Shown: one piece after another, positions 53,690 through 64,000 of the stretch | Position numbering within the stretch: position 1 is the stretch's first letter | Layout: each line of letters begins with the position of its first letter | Source: Adiantum capillus-veneris | Lineage: Eukaryota > Streptophyta > Polypodiopsida > Polypodiales > Pteridaceae | Length of the DNA stretch: 64,000 nt | NCBI GenBank assembly: GCA_014529385.2 | Contig: CM043942.1 | Coordinates: forward strand, 51,214,774 to 51,278,773 | Reading direction: 5' to 3' | The notes under the pieces: generated by a model | Database searches by the model: none | What the model was told of the DNA's origin: nothing | What the model saw: only the letters and a program-made list of their open reading frames with translations | Made by a program: the position numbers and the translations under genes

Positions 53690-54390
53690 ATTAACGTCTT
53701 CAAAAGGCCAAAGTGACCTATGGGACAGAAAGTTACAATGTGGTGGATCTGATACAAAGTCAGAGTAACAAGATGACAAAATGACAGAATGACAAAATGA
53801 CAAAATAAAATACTATGGAATCCTAAACTTCTAGGTGTGGACGCTTAGCAGCTAAACAACTAGCTGGGATAGCTAGATCACATGAGATCCAGCATTGGTA
53901 CTGGTGGATCTCATCAATCTCCTCCATGATCAATAGTCTGGCTGGGCGTCGTGCATGTCGAGCCAAAGTGACCCGAAACCTCTTATGCAACCTCCGTCGA
54001 TGTTGTGTAGTCCTCCGCAGTCATGGGTGTCTGGATCTCCCCAGCTCAGTCGCTCGATCGATCAGTATGCCTCTGGTGTAAAACGACGAGCTCTGCTGTG
54101 GTAGTAACTCCTTCGGGTGTCCAGTGGTAGCTCTAAAGAAGTATGTGATCTGTCTCTGAGAGTGGCTAGCCTCTCCTCTCACCAGGCTCTCTCTGTGTCT
54201 GTGCAGCTCGAGCAAGAACAAACCCAGGCATCTCTAATCCTCGTACCGCATGACTCTAGAGAATGGTCCAAATCCCTCTCTGAAAAAGCAATAAGCGGCC
54301 TCGTATCTCGTAGTAGACGGGGCAGTGGCATGTGTAGTGCAACTCTGTCTCAGGCTCGATGTCACACAGAGGGCATGTCCTGGCCTCTGC

Positions 54391-54392
<2 letters not shown>
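53690..54392 (-). pseudogene. Probable LINE 3' relic with C-terminal zinc motif
   Basis: Minus-strand text near 54385-54290 reads CPLCDIEPETELHYTCHCPV then YYEIRGRLLLF. This is the Cys-Cys-His-Cys pattern followed by an Ile-Arg phrase that ends many non-LTR reverse transcriptases. Further minus-strand pieces to about 53830 (LLIMEEIDEIHQYQCWIS) could be the last part of the protein. No RT core is present, so this would be a 5'-truncated relic. Two AG microsatellites flank it. Identification rests on one motif. Confidence 0.4.

Positions 54393-54445
<53 letters not shown>
54393..54445. repeat. (GA)26 microsatellite
   Basis: About 53 bp of uninterrupted GA repeat, abutting the LINE-like relic. 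Confidence 0.97.
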
Positions 54446-54446
<1 letters not shown>

Positions 54447-54616
54447 ACACAAGCAGGACACAGATTGATTCAATTTTAGTTTCATTCTAGATTGACTGCT
54501 GCCATGTTAGCTTGCATGTCCACCCCTTCAATTTCCCTTTCCATCGCATCATGGATTCTCCCCTCTTGCAAGAAGGCTGGTGCATAGATTGTAGTTCTCA
54601 TCGGGATGGGCGCGCA

Positions 54617-54619
<3 letters not shown>

Positions 54620-54652
<33 letters not shown>
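54620..54652. repeat. (GA)16 microsatellite
   Basis: About 33 bp of GA repeat on the same strand as its neighbours. Confidence 0.95.
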
Positions 54653-54656
<4 letters not shown>

Positions 54657-54751
54657 CTATGAGATCTCATTTTTTCAATGAAAGAAGACAGAGAATTTAA
54701 GAAGATTCTCTTCTCTTTTATTTTTCAAAATGGATATTTCCTACTCAATTA

Positions 54752-55267
54752 TACCCTAAGTAAATATAATGCTAAAAGATTTACTTAAGGAACATACTCT
54801 AAGTAAATATAATGCTAAAAGGTTTACTTAAGGTACATATCCTAAGCAAATATAATGCTAAAAGGTTTACTTAGTGTACATACAGGTAGGTTTTCAAAGA
54901 AATCTATGTAGGAAATTGCCTACATAGATTCCAAGGAATCTTGAAAGTAATAAGTCATTTTTGAAACCTACTTGTATGTACCCTAAGTAAAAGGTCATTC
55001 TAATAGTTTTTTTTTTTTTAATCATCACCCAAGATTCCTGGGAATCGATGTAGGTGATTTCCTACATAAATTTTGTTCCAAACCTATTAGTATATACCCT
55101 AAGTAAACCTTTTGCAAGCATCTTTTCAGATTCCATTTAATTCACTTGCTTTCGAAAATTGACTGGGCCTATTAGTATATACACTCAGTAAACCTTTTAG
55201 CATTATATTTATTTAGGTCACATATCATAAGTAAATATAATACTAAAAAGTTTACTTAAGATACATA
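54752..55267. repeat. Fold-back repeat array, MITE-like
   Basis: Three tandem units of about 43 bp (54754-54882) share TAAGTAAATATAATGCTAAA then AGGTTTACTTAAGG and GTACATA. Each unit is itself an inverted repeat (AAGTAAA...TTTACTT). An inverted copy lies at 55181-55217 and a further direct copy at 55226-55267. The inner part also holds paired inverted phrases (TCCTACATAGATTCC-like near 54905 and GTAGGTGATTTCC near 55050). The whole could fold on itself as a MITE-like element. No transposase and no clear target duplication. Confidence 0.7.
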
Positions 55268-55270
55268 CTT

Positions 55271-55560
55271 GAGCCATGGACAACCACTATTCTTGAGAGA
55301 TACCCTTTCCCAAGGGCCTATGCAAAAATTACACAATTTGTAAATTTGTGAAATTTTAATACACAACAAAGTTGAAAAAGCGTTTACAAAGGGGAGGAGT
55401 TCTCGGCGTCCGGCTTAGCATGGAGTTTAAGTGATGAGCCAGACGGCATCAAGAGGCACCTAGCAACTAGTGCTACCTCTGAATGGGGGGTATGAATAAA
55501 AGCGTACCCCAAAAAATGACCAAGTGGAGGGTGAATATATGTGTACACAGCATTGCGGGA

Positions 55561-55597
<37 letters not shown>

Positions 55598-55874
55598 GAG
55601 TGCGCACAGACATAGAAGAATGAAAAAAGAGAATCTTTACATGCTCCATCTAAATGAAATAGGCAACCATAAATTGATGCAATAACAGAATATGGGTATA
55701 CCATAACATCAAAAATGTAAATGACTAGTAGAGCACTGGACCCTATGTAGCGATCAACCGGTTCACCCATCCACCTCCTCTCTACCATAGACAGAGAGAA
55801 TTTTACTTTGTCAAGAGCCAGCTAGAACACTTTATAGATGGTGGGAACAGCTAATTACAAAGGCCATTTTTACT
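55271..55874. other. Unassigned spacer with AG microsatellite
   Basis: Contains an AG repeat at 55568-55592. An open frame across the minus strand (55788-55384) is partly Ser-Leu repeat and has no other recognisable feature, so I do not call a gene. Confidence 0.5.
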
Positions 55875-56294
55875 GTGATAACTGATACAATGCACAGTAG
55901 TCAGAGGTCCAACCCGGTGGCTATACATAGGACCCACTATTCATTTCGCGGGATCTCTCTCTCGATATCTCTTCTAGAGTTCTTTATCCTCTTGTATCTT
56001 TGTAACCCTAGTTCAGCTCGGAACAGACTTGGCTCACACTGTTGTATTGGCTTACACTAACCCTAAAATATATTCAAGTTCCAGTCTCCAGTTTTAGTGT
56101 TTAATCTCAGTTTCTAGTTCAGTCTATATTTCAGTTCCAATCTTACATTTCATTCCAGTCTTGTCTAATCTAAAGTCTTTGTTTGATCTGAATAACTCTA
56201 ACTGACCAGCCTGGAATAGCTGTCATAAGGGTTCATTCTGGCGCGATCACGGTGGTTTGAGCTAATTTGATCTTGACAAATGAATTATCTCACA
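55875..56294 (+). repeat. Probable 5' LTR of element F
   Basis: Ends with CTCACA just before a primer-site-like TTGGTGTTAGAG. The sequence is non-coding with a run of repeated CAGT/TTCCAGT-like phrases. The left edge is a guess because no partner LTR is in the window. Confidence 0.4.
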
Positions 56295-56322
56295 TTTGGT
56301 GTTAGAGTTTCCAGATATTGAC

Positions 56323-57250
56323 AATGCCGTCCACACCAGTTTCACGCGGCAGAAGGCTAGCTACCAAATTCATGGATAATCCGGACTGTGTCAACCCAAT
56401 CCCAAAAGTGTGAGCGAGGCTTTGATTGTGAGAGAGAACCCAGAAATGACATAGATGGATCAAGGGATTCTCAACATTCTACTCATTCCAGGCATAGACG
56501 TATAGAGAGAGCGAAAAGACGGACCCGGTCTCATGGATCTCAGCGAAGCCGAAAACCCACTAAGGAAAGCGAGGGCAGTAAGCGAAGTTATCGGTCAGCA
56601 AGACATAAATCAACAAAGCAAGCTGAAGAGGACACAATGATTCAGATCTAGGATAACAAGGACTAGAAATCTGATACAGATCATTACACAAAAATAAGAT
56701 CCAAAGATAGAAAGCCAGCTCACCTTCAACTTTCAAAGGAGGCAAGAAAGATGACCGAGATGTACACATCCAAGCTTTTGAATAGTATGTTGAACTCAAG
56801 GACATAGATGAGGACGAATGGGGGGAATATTTTCCTCACACACTAAAGGAGACAGGTAGAAAATGGTACTACCACTATCCAGCTTGCCAACTTAGATCCT
56901 ACCATAAATTGCTTAAAGCTTTTCACTTGGAGTATTCAGATAATAGGGGTGATGAGGATATAATGTGCAAACTCGATAAGATCAAGCAAGGCAAGTTGTC
57001 GGCCAGAAGCTATGTAGAAAAGATTAAGGAATTGACCAGACAATTGTAAGAGCTTCCATCAGAGAAAAGGATGCAAGCCTAGTTCCTTAATGGTTTCAAA
57101 AGCAAGAAGTTAGGGGAACATGAGGTTCCAGCACCCACATAAGAAATTTAATATCTAATTCAAAGGGCATTGAAGTTGGAACAACAAGCCAAAAAGGAGA
57201 AGAGCCACAAGAGAAGACAATTTGTTACCATATACATGTGGTAGTGATGT
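56323..57250 (+). pseudogene. Element F gag, left part
   Basis: The plus strand shows a basic Arg/Ser-rich start and then a gag core: YHKLLKAFHLEYSDNRGDED, IMCKLDKIKQGKLSARSYVE and KIKELTRQL. It ends with QAKKEKSHKRRQFVTIYM at the K2 junction. Broken. Confidence 0.7.
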
Positions 57251-57264
57251 GTGTGAACACGTTA

Positions 57265-57449
57265 GGACCGTTGGGGCATTTTTTCCCTCTTTAGGAGGTT
57301 TTTTCCCCCGTGCATTGTATATATGCCCATCACTCTAGGGCTATCTATCTTTCCATTGCACACTAAGTAACACACTCTCAGTTGTGTGCCTTGAGCTTCC
57401 TTCATTTTCTCCAAGCTGTGTGCGTTTCTCTGCAACCCTAATTCCAACA
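57265..57449 (+). repeat. K2 5' LTR
   Basis: Shares GCCCATCACTCTAGGGCTAT and the following 120 bp with 62077-62260, with few differences. TATATA lies near 57317. It ends AATTCCAACA, followed by a primer site ATTGGTATTGGAGC, a variant of the tRNA-iMet type. The left edge is uncertain by about 10-40 bp. Confidence 0.8.
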
Positions 57450-57811
57450 ATTGGTATTGGAGCAGGTTGCGTCCTCCCGGGCTTAGTCGCTAGCTGCTCC
57501 AACACATGCCTGCTCACTTTCTCCGATTTCAGTGAGGTTTGGCAAGCGTTCGTAGGTCGACAAAAATTTTGGGACTGCTCAAAGAGCTTAGGTTTCTCAA
57601 ATTTTTGAGTCAGGCTCATTTCGGCCTCTGTTTCCACTATAGGCAAGTCTGCACAGGCAATTTCATCATTTTGTGCAGAATTTCTGTCAGTGCTGTTTTC
57701 TACAGAACAGGTGTCTTACAGTCTACTACGGCTTGTGCTATATAGCACATGTTGTTCCCGCTTTGTTTCTCCTCTTTGCGGGCAGTTTTCACATCAGGTG
57801 CAGCATTTACC

Positions 57812-58630
57812 ATGGTCTACAACAACAACATAGATGTGTTCAAGATGTTTGTTGTTGAGGACAGGTTGGATGGATACAATTACCCTATGTGGGCTTATAT
57901 GATGCAACATGTTCTTGTGTCAAAGGGTGTCTGGAATATTGTGCACGGCATTGATGTTTGTCCTAGTTCTAAGGATGCAGGTGATGTTGAGGATGTGGCA
58001 AGTCTTGCTGCAAGGATTCCTGCTATTAGAGTTGTTTTGCCTACGGTAGAACAAGCTCGTCGGGATGTAAAGGATGCGCAGGCTCATGCATTGATTGCGT
58101 TGTCTGTGAAGTGCACCATTATTCCTCACATTCGTTCAACAAAATCTGCAAAATAGGCTTGGGATATTCTAGCAGGTCTTTATGCAAGCCGCAATGAGGC
58201 TAAAATTGTTTTGCTGCGTAAAGAGCTAGAATCAAAGATTATGCATGAGGAAGATGATATGGACACTTTCCTTGCTGGTGTCAAGGATATCAATGAGAAA
58301 CTTATTTCTGCAGGTGAAGTCATTTCAGACAGTTCCCTTGTGCAGACTGTTCTTGATGCCTTACCAGACTTTTGCTAGTACATGACCCAACGAAATCCTG
58401 AAGTTGTCAAATTTGATGCATTATGCACATTGCTGTTGCAAGAGTCACTTTCCAAAAAAACCAGGACTAGGTAGCTTGCAGCTGAACAGGCTTTTATTGC
58501 TTCTCAAAGAAAGGGTGGTAACAGCAGAGCCACTTCTTATGGTTTTGCTGCGAGTGGCAAAACTTTTGTTCCTAATGCTTCTGTTGGCAGCAATTCGTCT
58601 GGAAATTCTGGTGATAAGGGCAAAAGGAAG
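57812..58630 (+). pseudogene. K2 gag
   Basis: The ATG at 57812 opens MVYNNNIDVFKMFVVEDRLD, then GYNYPMWAYMMQHVLVSKGV, a typical copia gag start. Further on, AQAHALIALSVKCTIIPHIR, then LRKELESKIMHEEDDMDTFL and GVKDINEKLISAGEVI give the UBN2-type gag core. Gag forms the particle. Broken. Confidence 0.85.
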
Positions 58631-59482
58631 ATGCGTTGCCACTATTGTAGAGCTAATGATCATTTGATCAAGCAGTGTCCTAAGTTGAAGGCTAAAGAGG
58701 CTAAGAAGAAAGAGGGTGGTTCCACTGCAAATGCTGATTCCACTACAAATGCAGCCATTGTTGAGTCTTCTGTAAAAGGAGACTGTGATGTTGATGTTGA
58801 TGCAGAATGGGGTTTTGGTGCAAAGTGCACTTACAGTCCAGCTGTCCATGATGCATGCTTGTCAGTTGCTGCAAATTCACATGTGTGGTATTTCGACAGT
58901 GGTGCTACAAAGCACATTACCTCACATTGTGAATTGTTTACCTCTCTCGAGTCTATCCCTAATGGGAATTCAGTCACTTGTGCCAACAATGCCTCTCATC
59001 CGGTTCAGGGAGTTGGAAAGATTGTGCTTATTGCTGCAAATGGCAGTTCCTTCACACTTGTTCATGCACTTTATGTACCTGGGATTAAGAAGAATCTATT
59101 GTCTGTATCTACACTTGCTAGACTTGGACTTGTAGTCAAATTTGTGGATAACAGATGTACAGTTCATGATCTTGATTTTGGTGATGAAATTGTTGCATCT
59201 GGCCTTTTGTGTCGTGGGCTGTATAAACTCACTTTGTATGACAAGTGTGGACAAAATTTTGCAAATGCAGTTTCAGATTCAAGGGCTATTTCAGATTCAA
59301 AACTTTGGCATGCACGTTTTGGTCATCTGACTTTTGCCAGTTTGCTGCGTTTGCAGAAATCTGATATGGTTGCTTCTTTGCCGCCTCTTGAAGCACCTGT
59401 CAAACATGTTTGTGAAGGCTGTATTTTGGGTAAAATGCAACATTCTAAGTTTCCAAAGGATGGTTCAGTTAGGGCCACATGA
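58631..59482 (+). CDS. K2 gag knuckle, protease and GAG-pre-integrase
   Basis: An open frame of 283 residues. MRCHYCRANDHLIKQCPKLK is the CCHC knuckle (residues 3-16). HVWYFDSGATKHITSHCELF (about residues 90-110) is the protease active-site DSG. LWHARFGHLTFASLLRL and CEGCILGKMQHSKFP near the C-terminus form the GAG-pre-integrase zinc region. These are polyprotein parts, not a separate gene. Confidence 0.9.
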   Translation: MRCHYCRANDHLIKQCPKLKAKEAKKKEGGSTANADSTTNAAIVESSVKGDCDVDVDAEWGFGAKCTYSPAVHDACLSVAANSHVWYFDSGATKHITSHCELFTSLESIPNGNSVTCANNASHPVQGVGKIVLIAANGSSFTLVHALYVPGIKKNLLSVSTLARLGLVVKFVDNRCTVHDLDFGDEIVASGLLCRGLYKLTLYDKCGQNFANAVSDSRAISDSKLWHARFGHLTFASLLRLQKSDMVASLPPLEAPVKHVCEGCILGKMQHSKFPKDGSVRAT

Positions 59483-60133
59483 AGGTTGCAGCTTGTGCAT
59501 AGTGATGTTTGTGGGCCCATGCAAACTCCGTCCTTGGGCAATTACCTGTACTTCGTGAATTTTATTGATGATTACTCCAGGCATGCATGGCTATTTCCGC
59601 TTAAAGCGAAGTCCTAAGTTTTTATGTGCTTCAAACAATTTCTGGCTATGGCTAAAAATGTATTGAAATGTACTATGGGCACCCTCCGTTTCGATCGAGG
59701 GGGGGAGTATATGTCTCATGAATTTAATGCATTTCTGGCTAGTCGTGGGATAAAACACCAATGTACAGTGCCATATACGCCTCAGCAAAATGGTGTTGCT
59801 GAGAGGAAAAATAGGTCTCTTATGAAAATGGCAAGATGTATGGTCAAGAGTCAAGCTTTACCACATTCATTTTGGCTCGAGGCTGTCATGTGTGCCACTT
59901 ATGTACTCAACAGGTGTCCTACAAAAGCGTTGCAGTCTGTGACTCCATATGAAGCATGGCATGATAGAAAGCCATCTATTGAGCACATGCATGTTTTTGG
60001 TTGTTTGGCTTATGGCTTAGTGCCACAAGTGCAGCGCAAAAAATTGGATGATAAGGCTGTCAAATGTATTTTTGTTGGTTATAGCATTAAAAGCAAAGGT
60101 TACAGGTTGTATCATCCGTAAACAAAGCGTATT
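59483..60133 (+). pseudogene. K2 integrase
   Basis: The core includes LVHSDVCGPMQTPSLGNYLY, FIDDYSRHAWLFPLK, LRFDRGGEYMSHEFNAFL and PYTPQQNGVAERKNRSLMKM (catalytic Asp and Glu regions). It continues with SVTPYEAWHDRKPSIEHMHV and FGCLAYGLVP, then FVGYSIKSKGYRLYHP. Standard copia integrase. Broken. Confidence 0.9.
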
Positions 60134-61459
60134 TTGGTTTCACGGGATGTAGTGTTTGTGGAAGATTCTGTTCAGCCCTTGTTGTCATGTACTAGAGACA
60201 GTAATGCAAGCTCACAGGACATTTATGACACTTTGTTGCCTCTTTTCGGTGGTGGAAGTTCGAATGTAAATTCCAATGAGGCAAATGTACAGCCTATGGG
60301 GGTTTTCAAAAATGTTACAAATCAGCCTATTACTGATGCAGATGTACATGATGTACTTGATGAGGAAAGGGCTGAAAATGAGCAGGCTAGAGGTATGCCA
60401 AAATGGCTGGTGCACACTTTGTGTGATAGTAAATTGGATGCACCTTTGTCTAGTCGTACTCGTTCAGGCTCTCGCCATGCATCTTATGCATCAGATTGTT
60501 ATGCTTTGGCTGTGTGTAGCTTACATGATGTTGAGGAACGTCTGTCTTCTGACGGAGCACAAAATTCACAAAATTGGATGGCTGCCATGCAATTAGAATA
60601 TGATGCACTTATAGAAAATGACACATGGACTTTATGTGATTTGCCTCCTGGTAAAAAGGCCATTGGTACGAAGTGGGTTTACAAGTTGAAACACAAGCTG
60701 GATGATGAGATCGATCGTCATAAGGCTCGACTTGTTGCAAAGGGTTATGCACAGCAAAAATGCATAGATTATGAAGATACTTTTGCTCCCACTTGTCGTA
60801 TGACTACTATGCATTTTCTATGTGCATTGGCATCTCATTTTGGTTGGGATGTACATCAATTAGACATTGTTACTGCTTTCTTGAATGGTGACATATTTGA
60901 GGAAGTTTATGTAACACAGCCTCGCGGTTTTGTCAAGAAAGGACAAGAGAACAAAGTGTGTAGATGTAAGAAAGCTTTGTATGGGTTGAAGCAATCTCCA
61001 CGTGCTTGGTATGAGAAAGCTGAAACTCATTTGATCAAACAAGGTTTTCGTAACAGTCCAACAGAAAGCACATTGTATGTAAATCATGAGGGTGATGTAC
61101 TTCTCATTGTGGTTCTTTATGTAGATGATTTTCCGATCACTGGACCAAATGAGAGACTTATTGTTGAATTGAAGGCTGATTTGAATGCTACTTTCAAGAT
61201 GAAAGATTTGGGGTTGTTGCATCATTATTTGGGTATACAGTTTAAGCAGTGTGATGGTGGAATTGCCTTGTGTCAGAAAAGTTACATAGAGACATTGCTA
61301 TGTAAGTTTGGACTTGAGGATTGCAAACCTATTGCCACTCCCATGGAAACAGGTTTGAAATTGAGTCTTCATGATGCTGGTGATCGTGCAGATGTCACTC
61401 TATACCAAACTGTTGTTGGATGCCTCATTTATGTATGCAACACGAGACCGGATATTTAG
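60134..61459 (+). CDS. K2 reverse transcriptase
   Basis: A 441-residue open frame. RT starts near residue 150: NWMAAMQLEYDALIENDTW, GTKWVYKLKHKLDDEIDRHK, RLVAKGYAQQKCIDYEDTFA, VHQLDIVTAFLNGDIFEEVY, KALYGLKQSPRAWYEKAE and VVLYVDDFPITG (YVDD catalytic box). It ends VVGCLIYVCNTRPDI. The preceding 150 residues are the integrase-RT linker, low in conserved features. Confidence 0.92.
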   Translation: MVSRDVVFVEDSVQPLLSCTRDSNASSQDIYDTLLPLFGGGSSNVNSNEANVQPMGVFKNVTNQPITDADVHDVLDEERAENEQARGMPKWLVHTLCDSKLDAPLSSRTRSGSRHASYASDCYALAVCSLHDVEERLSSDGAQNSQNWMAAMQLEYDALIENDTWTLCDLPPGKKAIGTKWVYKLKHKLDDEIDRHKARLVAKGYAQQKCIDYEDTFAPTCRMTTMHFLCALASHFGWDVHQLDIVTAFLNGDIFEEVYVTQPRGFVKKGQENKVCRCKKALYGLKQSPRAWYEKAETHLIKQGFRNSPTESTLYVNHEGDVLLIVVLYVDDFPITGPNERLIVELKADLNATFKMKDLGLLHHYLGIQFKQCDGGIALCQKSYIETLLCKFGLEDCKPIATPMETGLKLSLHDAGDRADVTLYQTVVGCLIYVCNTRPDI

Positions 61460-62073
61460 TTTGCAGTCTCACAGGTCAGCAGATTTATGCATAGCCCAGG
61501 GTCTAAGCATTGGCAGGCTGTCAAGAGGATTTTCCGCTACCTTAGTGGCACTTTACATCTTGGCTTGTTTTATCCCAAGGGGGATCATTGCCGCCAGACT
61601 TACATGCTTTTTCGGACTCAGATTGGGCTGGTTGTTTTGACACGAGAGTGTCCACAAGTGGTTTTTGTTTCATGCTTGGCAGTTCATGTATATCATGGTT
61701 GAGCAAGAAGCAACCTACTGTGGCCACTTCAAGTTGTGAGGCTGAGTACAGGGTAGTCTTCACAGCTACGGTTGAGTGTGTCTGGCTCAGACGCCTTATG
61801 GCTGATTTGGGTGTTGGACAAGACATTTCCAACACTATCTACACTGACAGTCAGAGCGCATTGGCAGTTGAGAGGAACCCAGTTTTTCATGCTCGCACAA
61901 AGCACATTGAGGTGCATTACCACTATGTCAGGGAGAGGCTCTCAGCAGGAGAGATCATCTTGGCTTATGTGCCAACACAGGACACCCTTGCAGATCTTTT
62001 CACAAAGGCATTGTCTCGTGAGAAGCTTGAAGCTTTCCGCAAAGCTTTGGGCTTACTCCCCTTCGTGGACTGA
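61460..62073 (+). pseudogene. K2 RNase H
   Basis: Fragments read HSPGSKHWQAVKRIFRYLSG, DLHAFSDSDWAGCFDTRVST, SWLSKKQPTVATSSCEAEYR, DSQSALAVERNPVFHARTKH and LADLFTKALSREKLEAFRKA, ending LGLLPFVD. This is the copia RNase H with its typical late phrases. Broken. Confidence 0.9.
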
Positions 62074-62076
62074 TCA

Positions 62077-62260
62077 TGTCCTCAGGGCATTTTTGCCCTC
62101 TTTAGGAGGTTTTTTTCCTCGTGCATTGTATATACGCCCATCACTCTAGGGCTATCTATCTTTCCATTGCACACTAAGTAACACACTCTCAGTTGTGTGC
62201 CTTGAGCTTCCTTCGTCTTCTCCAAGCTGTGTGTGTTTCTCTGCAACCCTAATTCCAACA
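62077..62260 (+). repeat. K2 3' LTR
   Basis: Nearly identical to 57265-57449 and ending AATTCCAACA. It follows the RNase H end by only a few bases, so the polypurine tract is poorly defined. Confidence 0.8.
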
Positions 62261-63400
62261 CAATCTAGTGACAACGAGTCATCAAATGATGGGTCAGAGT
62301 CCAACACTACTTCCACCTTATCTAAAAGTGACTTAGATAATCAAGGGAAAACCAAGAAGAAGGGTTCCTAGACAAGAAAGCTAGAAGAGATATCAAAGCA
62401 AATTGTTGAAATGGCTCAGACGAGGTCTTCAATCAAAAAGATGGAGATCTGGTGTTCAAAATGCAAATCTAGAGACGACAAATCTAATGAATGCTCACAA
62501 TGCACATATTGCAAGGTTTATGTGCATGTGTGGGGTAACTCTGGCATCAAGATTTGTCATTTCAAGAAGGGAAAAGACTTATCAATGATAGCACTGACAA
62601 ATCCTAAAGCAGTGAACGCAAAGGGGCCAAGTGGATCCAAGGACAATGACACTAGTACCAGGTACTAGTAATGGCAGAGGCAACTTGCAAGGAGGTATTG
62701 GTAGGGAGAGAGGCAAATGTGACTTTGGCAAACAAAGCTTAAATTGTTATACATGTGGAAAGTATTGTCACTTTTCATCTCAGTACCCAAACATTGCCAA
62801 ACCAAAGGGGACTAAACAAAAATCCCCAAAATAGTAAGGGTGGTGACCAAAAGTAAAGGACTTATAATTAAAGAAATCCTAGATGAACCCGCAAAGAAGC
62901 AACCTACTGAAGCCAAGAAGTGGGAACAATAGAGAGCCACATGGAAAACCGAAGGCAAGGAAAAAGTAGTTGATGAATGGAAAGAACAGGGAGCGATGGA
63001 AATTAGAATCACAGAAAACCTGGCAAAGAAAATGCTAGAACAGCAAGAGTGTTCTGAGTCTTGAACAATATAGAAACTACAACCTCAACCTTCAGGGACT
63101 CAAGAGGAGCACTCAAGAGGAAAAGTAGTATCTGGATTGAATGAATCCTTGATAGCTACAGTGTAGAGCTGGGTTGAGGAAGTATGACAAGTCTGATCAG
63201 ACTTGATCAAAGCTAGAGGCATTGAATTGATGAAGGATCAGTCAGAGAGTCCACTGGTCAGTCAACGGCCAAACAAGGAAAGCCATCCCAGTGGAACTGT
63301 GAAGATAGTCAAATAGATGAGAAATCTTTCAGTTCAGATTGTAGTTCTGGTAATGAATAGGATGAAATTTATGTAAAGATCTGTGAACGAATCCAAAAGC
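62261..63400 (+). pseudogene. Element F gag, right part, with zinc knuckle
   Basis: Plus-strand pieces: SDNESSNDGSESNTTSTLSK, then IWCSKCKSRDDKSNECSQCT and YCKVYVHVWG, a Cys-rich stretch. SLNCYTCGKYCHFSSQYPN near 62740 is a CCHC-like knuckle. The rest is Lys/Glu-rich linker. Broken. Confidence 0.65.
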
Positions 63401-64000
63401 TGACAGTGGAGCTAGATGATATCAGATGCGCATTACTAGAAGCTGCAAAATTTATCAAACAAAAGATAAAGGCACAAGTTAAAAGTAGGGCAATAGACTT
63501 GGCAGCCATAAGAGACGATGAGGTCCCAATTATACAAGTAGAATACAAGCTAAGGAAGCAATGGGAACCATTTTTTGGAGTAATACTAGATGGGCAGCTG
63601 GAGTTAATATCCTCGGTGAGCATTTGAGGTAGAGATTGGGGATTCAAGATTTAGAACCAACACCATTGAAAGTAAGAATGGCTGATCACAGGGTAGTTCA
63701 AGCCACAAGTTTGATTGAGAACATGTAGTTCATAGTAGGAAAAAATAAATTCAAGCCCAACTTCTTGGTATTGGATGTGCAGGGAGCCTGTGGGATGCTT
63801 CTAGGTAGACCATGGCTAAGATTCTAAGAATGGCTAGAGCAATCCATGATTATGCTAATCAAACACTAACAATTCAGGGATCCAGTAGGAGAATAAAAGT
63901 GACACCAGAAGCTGGAAGAAAGATCTCAAACTAGAGGAACTACGCAAAAAGTACATCACTAAGAAGATCAAGTGAATTGGCTTCAATGAACATTTTCCCA
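63401..64000 (+). pseudogene. Element F protease-like region
   Basis: MELDDIRCALLEAAKFIKQK leads into VEYKLRKQWEPFFGVILDG and, in other frames, LGIQDLEPTPLKVRMADHRV and FLVLDVQGACGMLLGRPWL. The last phrase matches the ILGRPWL-type second half of gypsy retropepsins. The protease here precedes where RT would be, the normal gypsy position. The window ends before RT. Broken. Confidence 0.6.

Larger units (their letters stand above)
57265..62260 (+). mobile_element. K2: Ty1/copia element, plus strand, fairly well preserved but broken
   Basis: Short LTRs of about 185 bp (57265-57449 and 62077-62260) enclose gag, protease, integrase, RT and RNase H in copia order over about 5 kb. Only a handful of breaks (about five or six) are apparent. 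LTR divergence is about 3-4 percent by hand count. It is inserted in the gag region of gypsy element F. Confidence 0.92.
55875..64000 (+). mobile_element. F: decayed Ty3/gypsy element, plus strand, interrupted by copia K2, runs off the right edge
   Basis: Left of K2: probable 5' LTR end at about 56294, primer-like TTGGTGTTAGAG at 56296, a gag start near 56323 (MPSTPVSRGRRLATKFMDNP) and a gag core near 56880-57130. Right of K2: rest of gag with a knuckle near 62740, then a protease-like region near 63590-63850. RT would lie beyond 64000. Heavily broken (more than ten interruptions). Confidence 0.75.

Noticed and set aside
53413-53803. Arg-Glu and Ser-Leu repeat frames
   Set aside because: Microsatellite translation only.
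55384-55788. Minus-strand open frame of 134 codons as a host gene
   Set aside because: Partly AG-repeat translation, no domain, no splice or promoter context.
1-64000. Bacterial or organellar origin
   Set aside because: Nested LTR elements, chromovirus and plant L1 LINE indicate a plant nuclear chromosome; no operon structure or organelle genes.

Overview
This window is repeat-dense nuclear DNA of a land plant. I see no host protein gene, rRNA operon or intact tRNA gene I would defend. The evidence for a plant is the mix of families: Ty3/gypsy elements with plant-type primer sites, a chromodomain gypsy element, Ty1/copia elements with primer sites matching initiator tRNA-Met, and an L1-type LINE whose ORF1 has the plant layout (a DUF4283-like region, then a zinc knuckle). 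The long AG/CT microsatellites and deep nesting suggest a large genome, perhaps a fern or other non-flowering lineage; that last step is a weak inference. Layout: (1) 1-8879, minus strand, a broken gypsy element (called E1) that runs off the left edge; its 5' LTR is 8231-8879. (2) 8880-12480, plus strand, a decayed gypsy element (G2). (3) 12481-15750, plus strand, a decayed copia element (K1). (4) 15751-19110, degenerate sequence, including a minus-strand relic of a gypsy accessory protein. (5) 19150-19707 and 26597-26990, two parts of a very old copia relic split by a nearly full-length LINE (19708-26581) with a 15-bp target duplication. (6) 27331-52641, a nest of three elements: a short gag-only LTR element (B), holding a chromovirus (C, 28881-52200, minus strand, perfect 5-bp target duplication TTCTT), which holds a large gypsy element (D, 31202-49574, plus strand). 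(7) 52647-55870, small repeats: a tRNA-headed SINE-like unit, a LINE 3' relic, AG microsatellites and a fold-back repeat array. (8) 55875-64000, a decayed gypsy element (F) interrupted by a fairly well-preserved copia element (K2, 57265-62260). The most unusual biology is in the related gypsy elements D, E1 and G2. In D and E1 the only retropepsin-like domain I can find lies downstream of the integrase, not upstream of reverse transcriptase. D and G2 carry two tandem integrase zinc-binding modules. D also has a perfect 18-bp palindrome repeated about every 300 bp in its leader and again in its 3' region, plus two long accessory ORFs, one largely coiled coil. The first accessory ORF has a relative elsewhere in the window (17946-19110). 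Together these suggest a distinct gypsy lineage that I cannot match to a described one from sequence alone. Divergence figures given here are hand counts over LTR pairs and are approximate.
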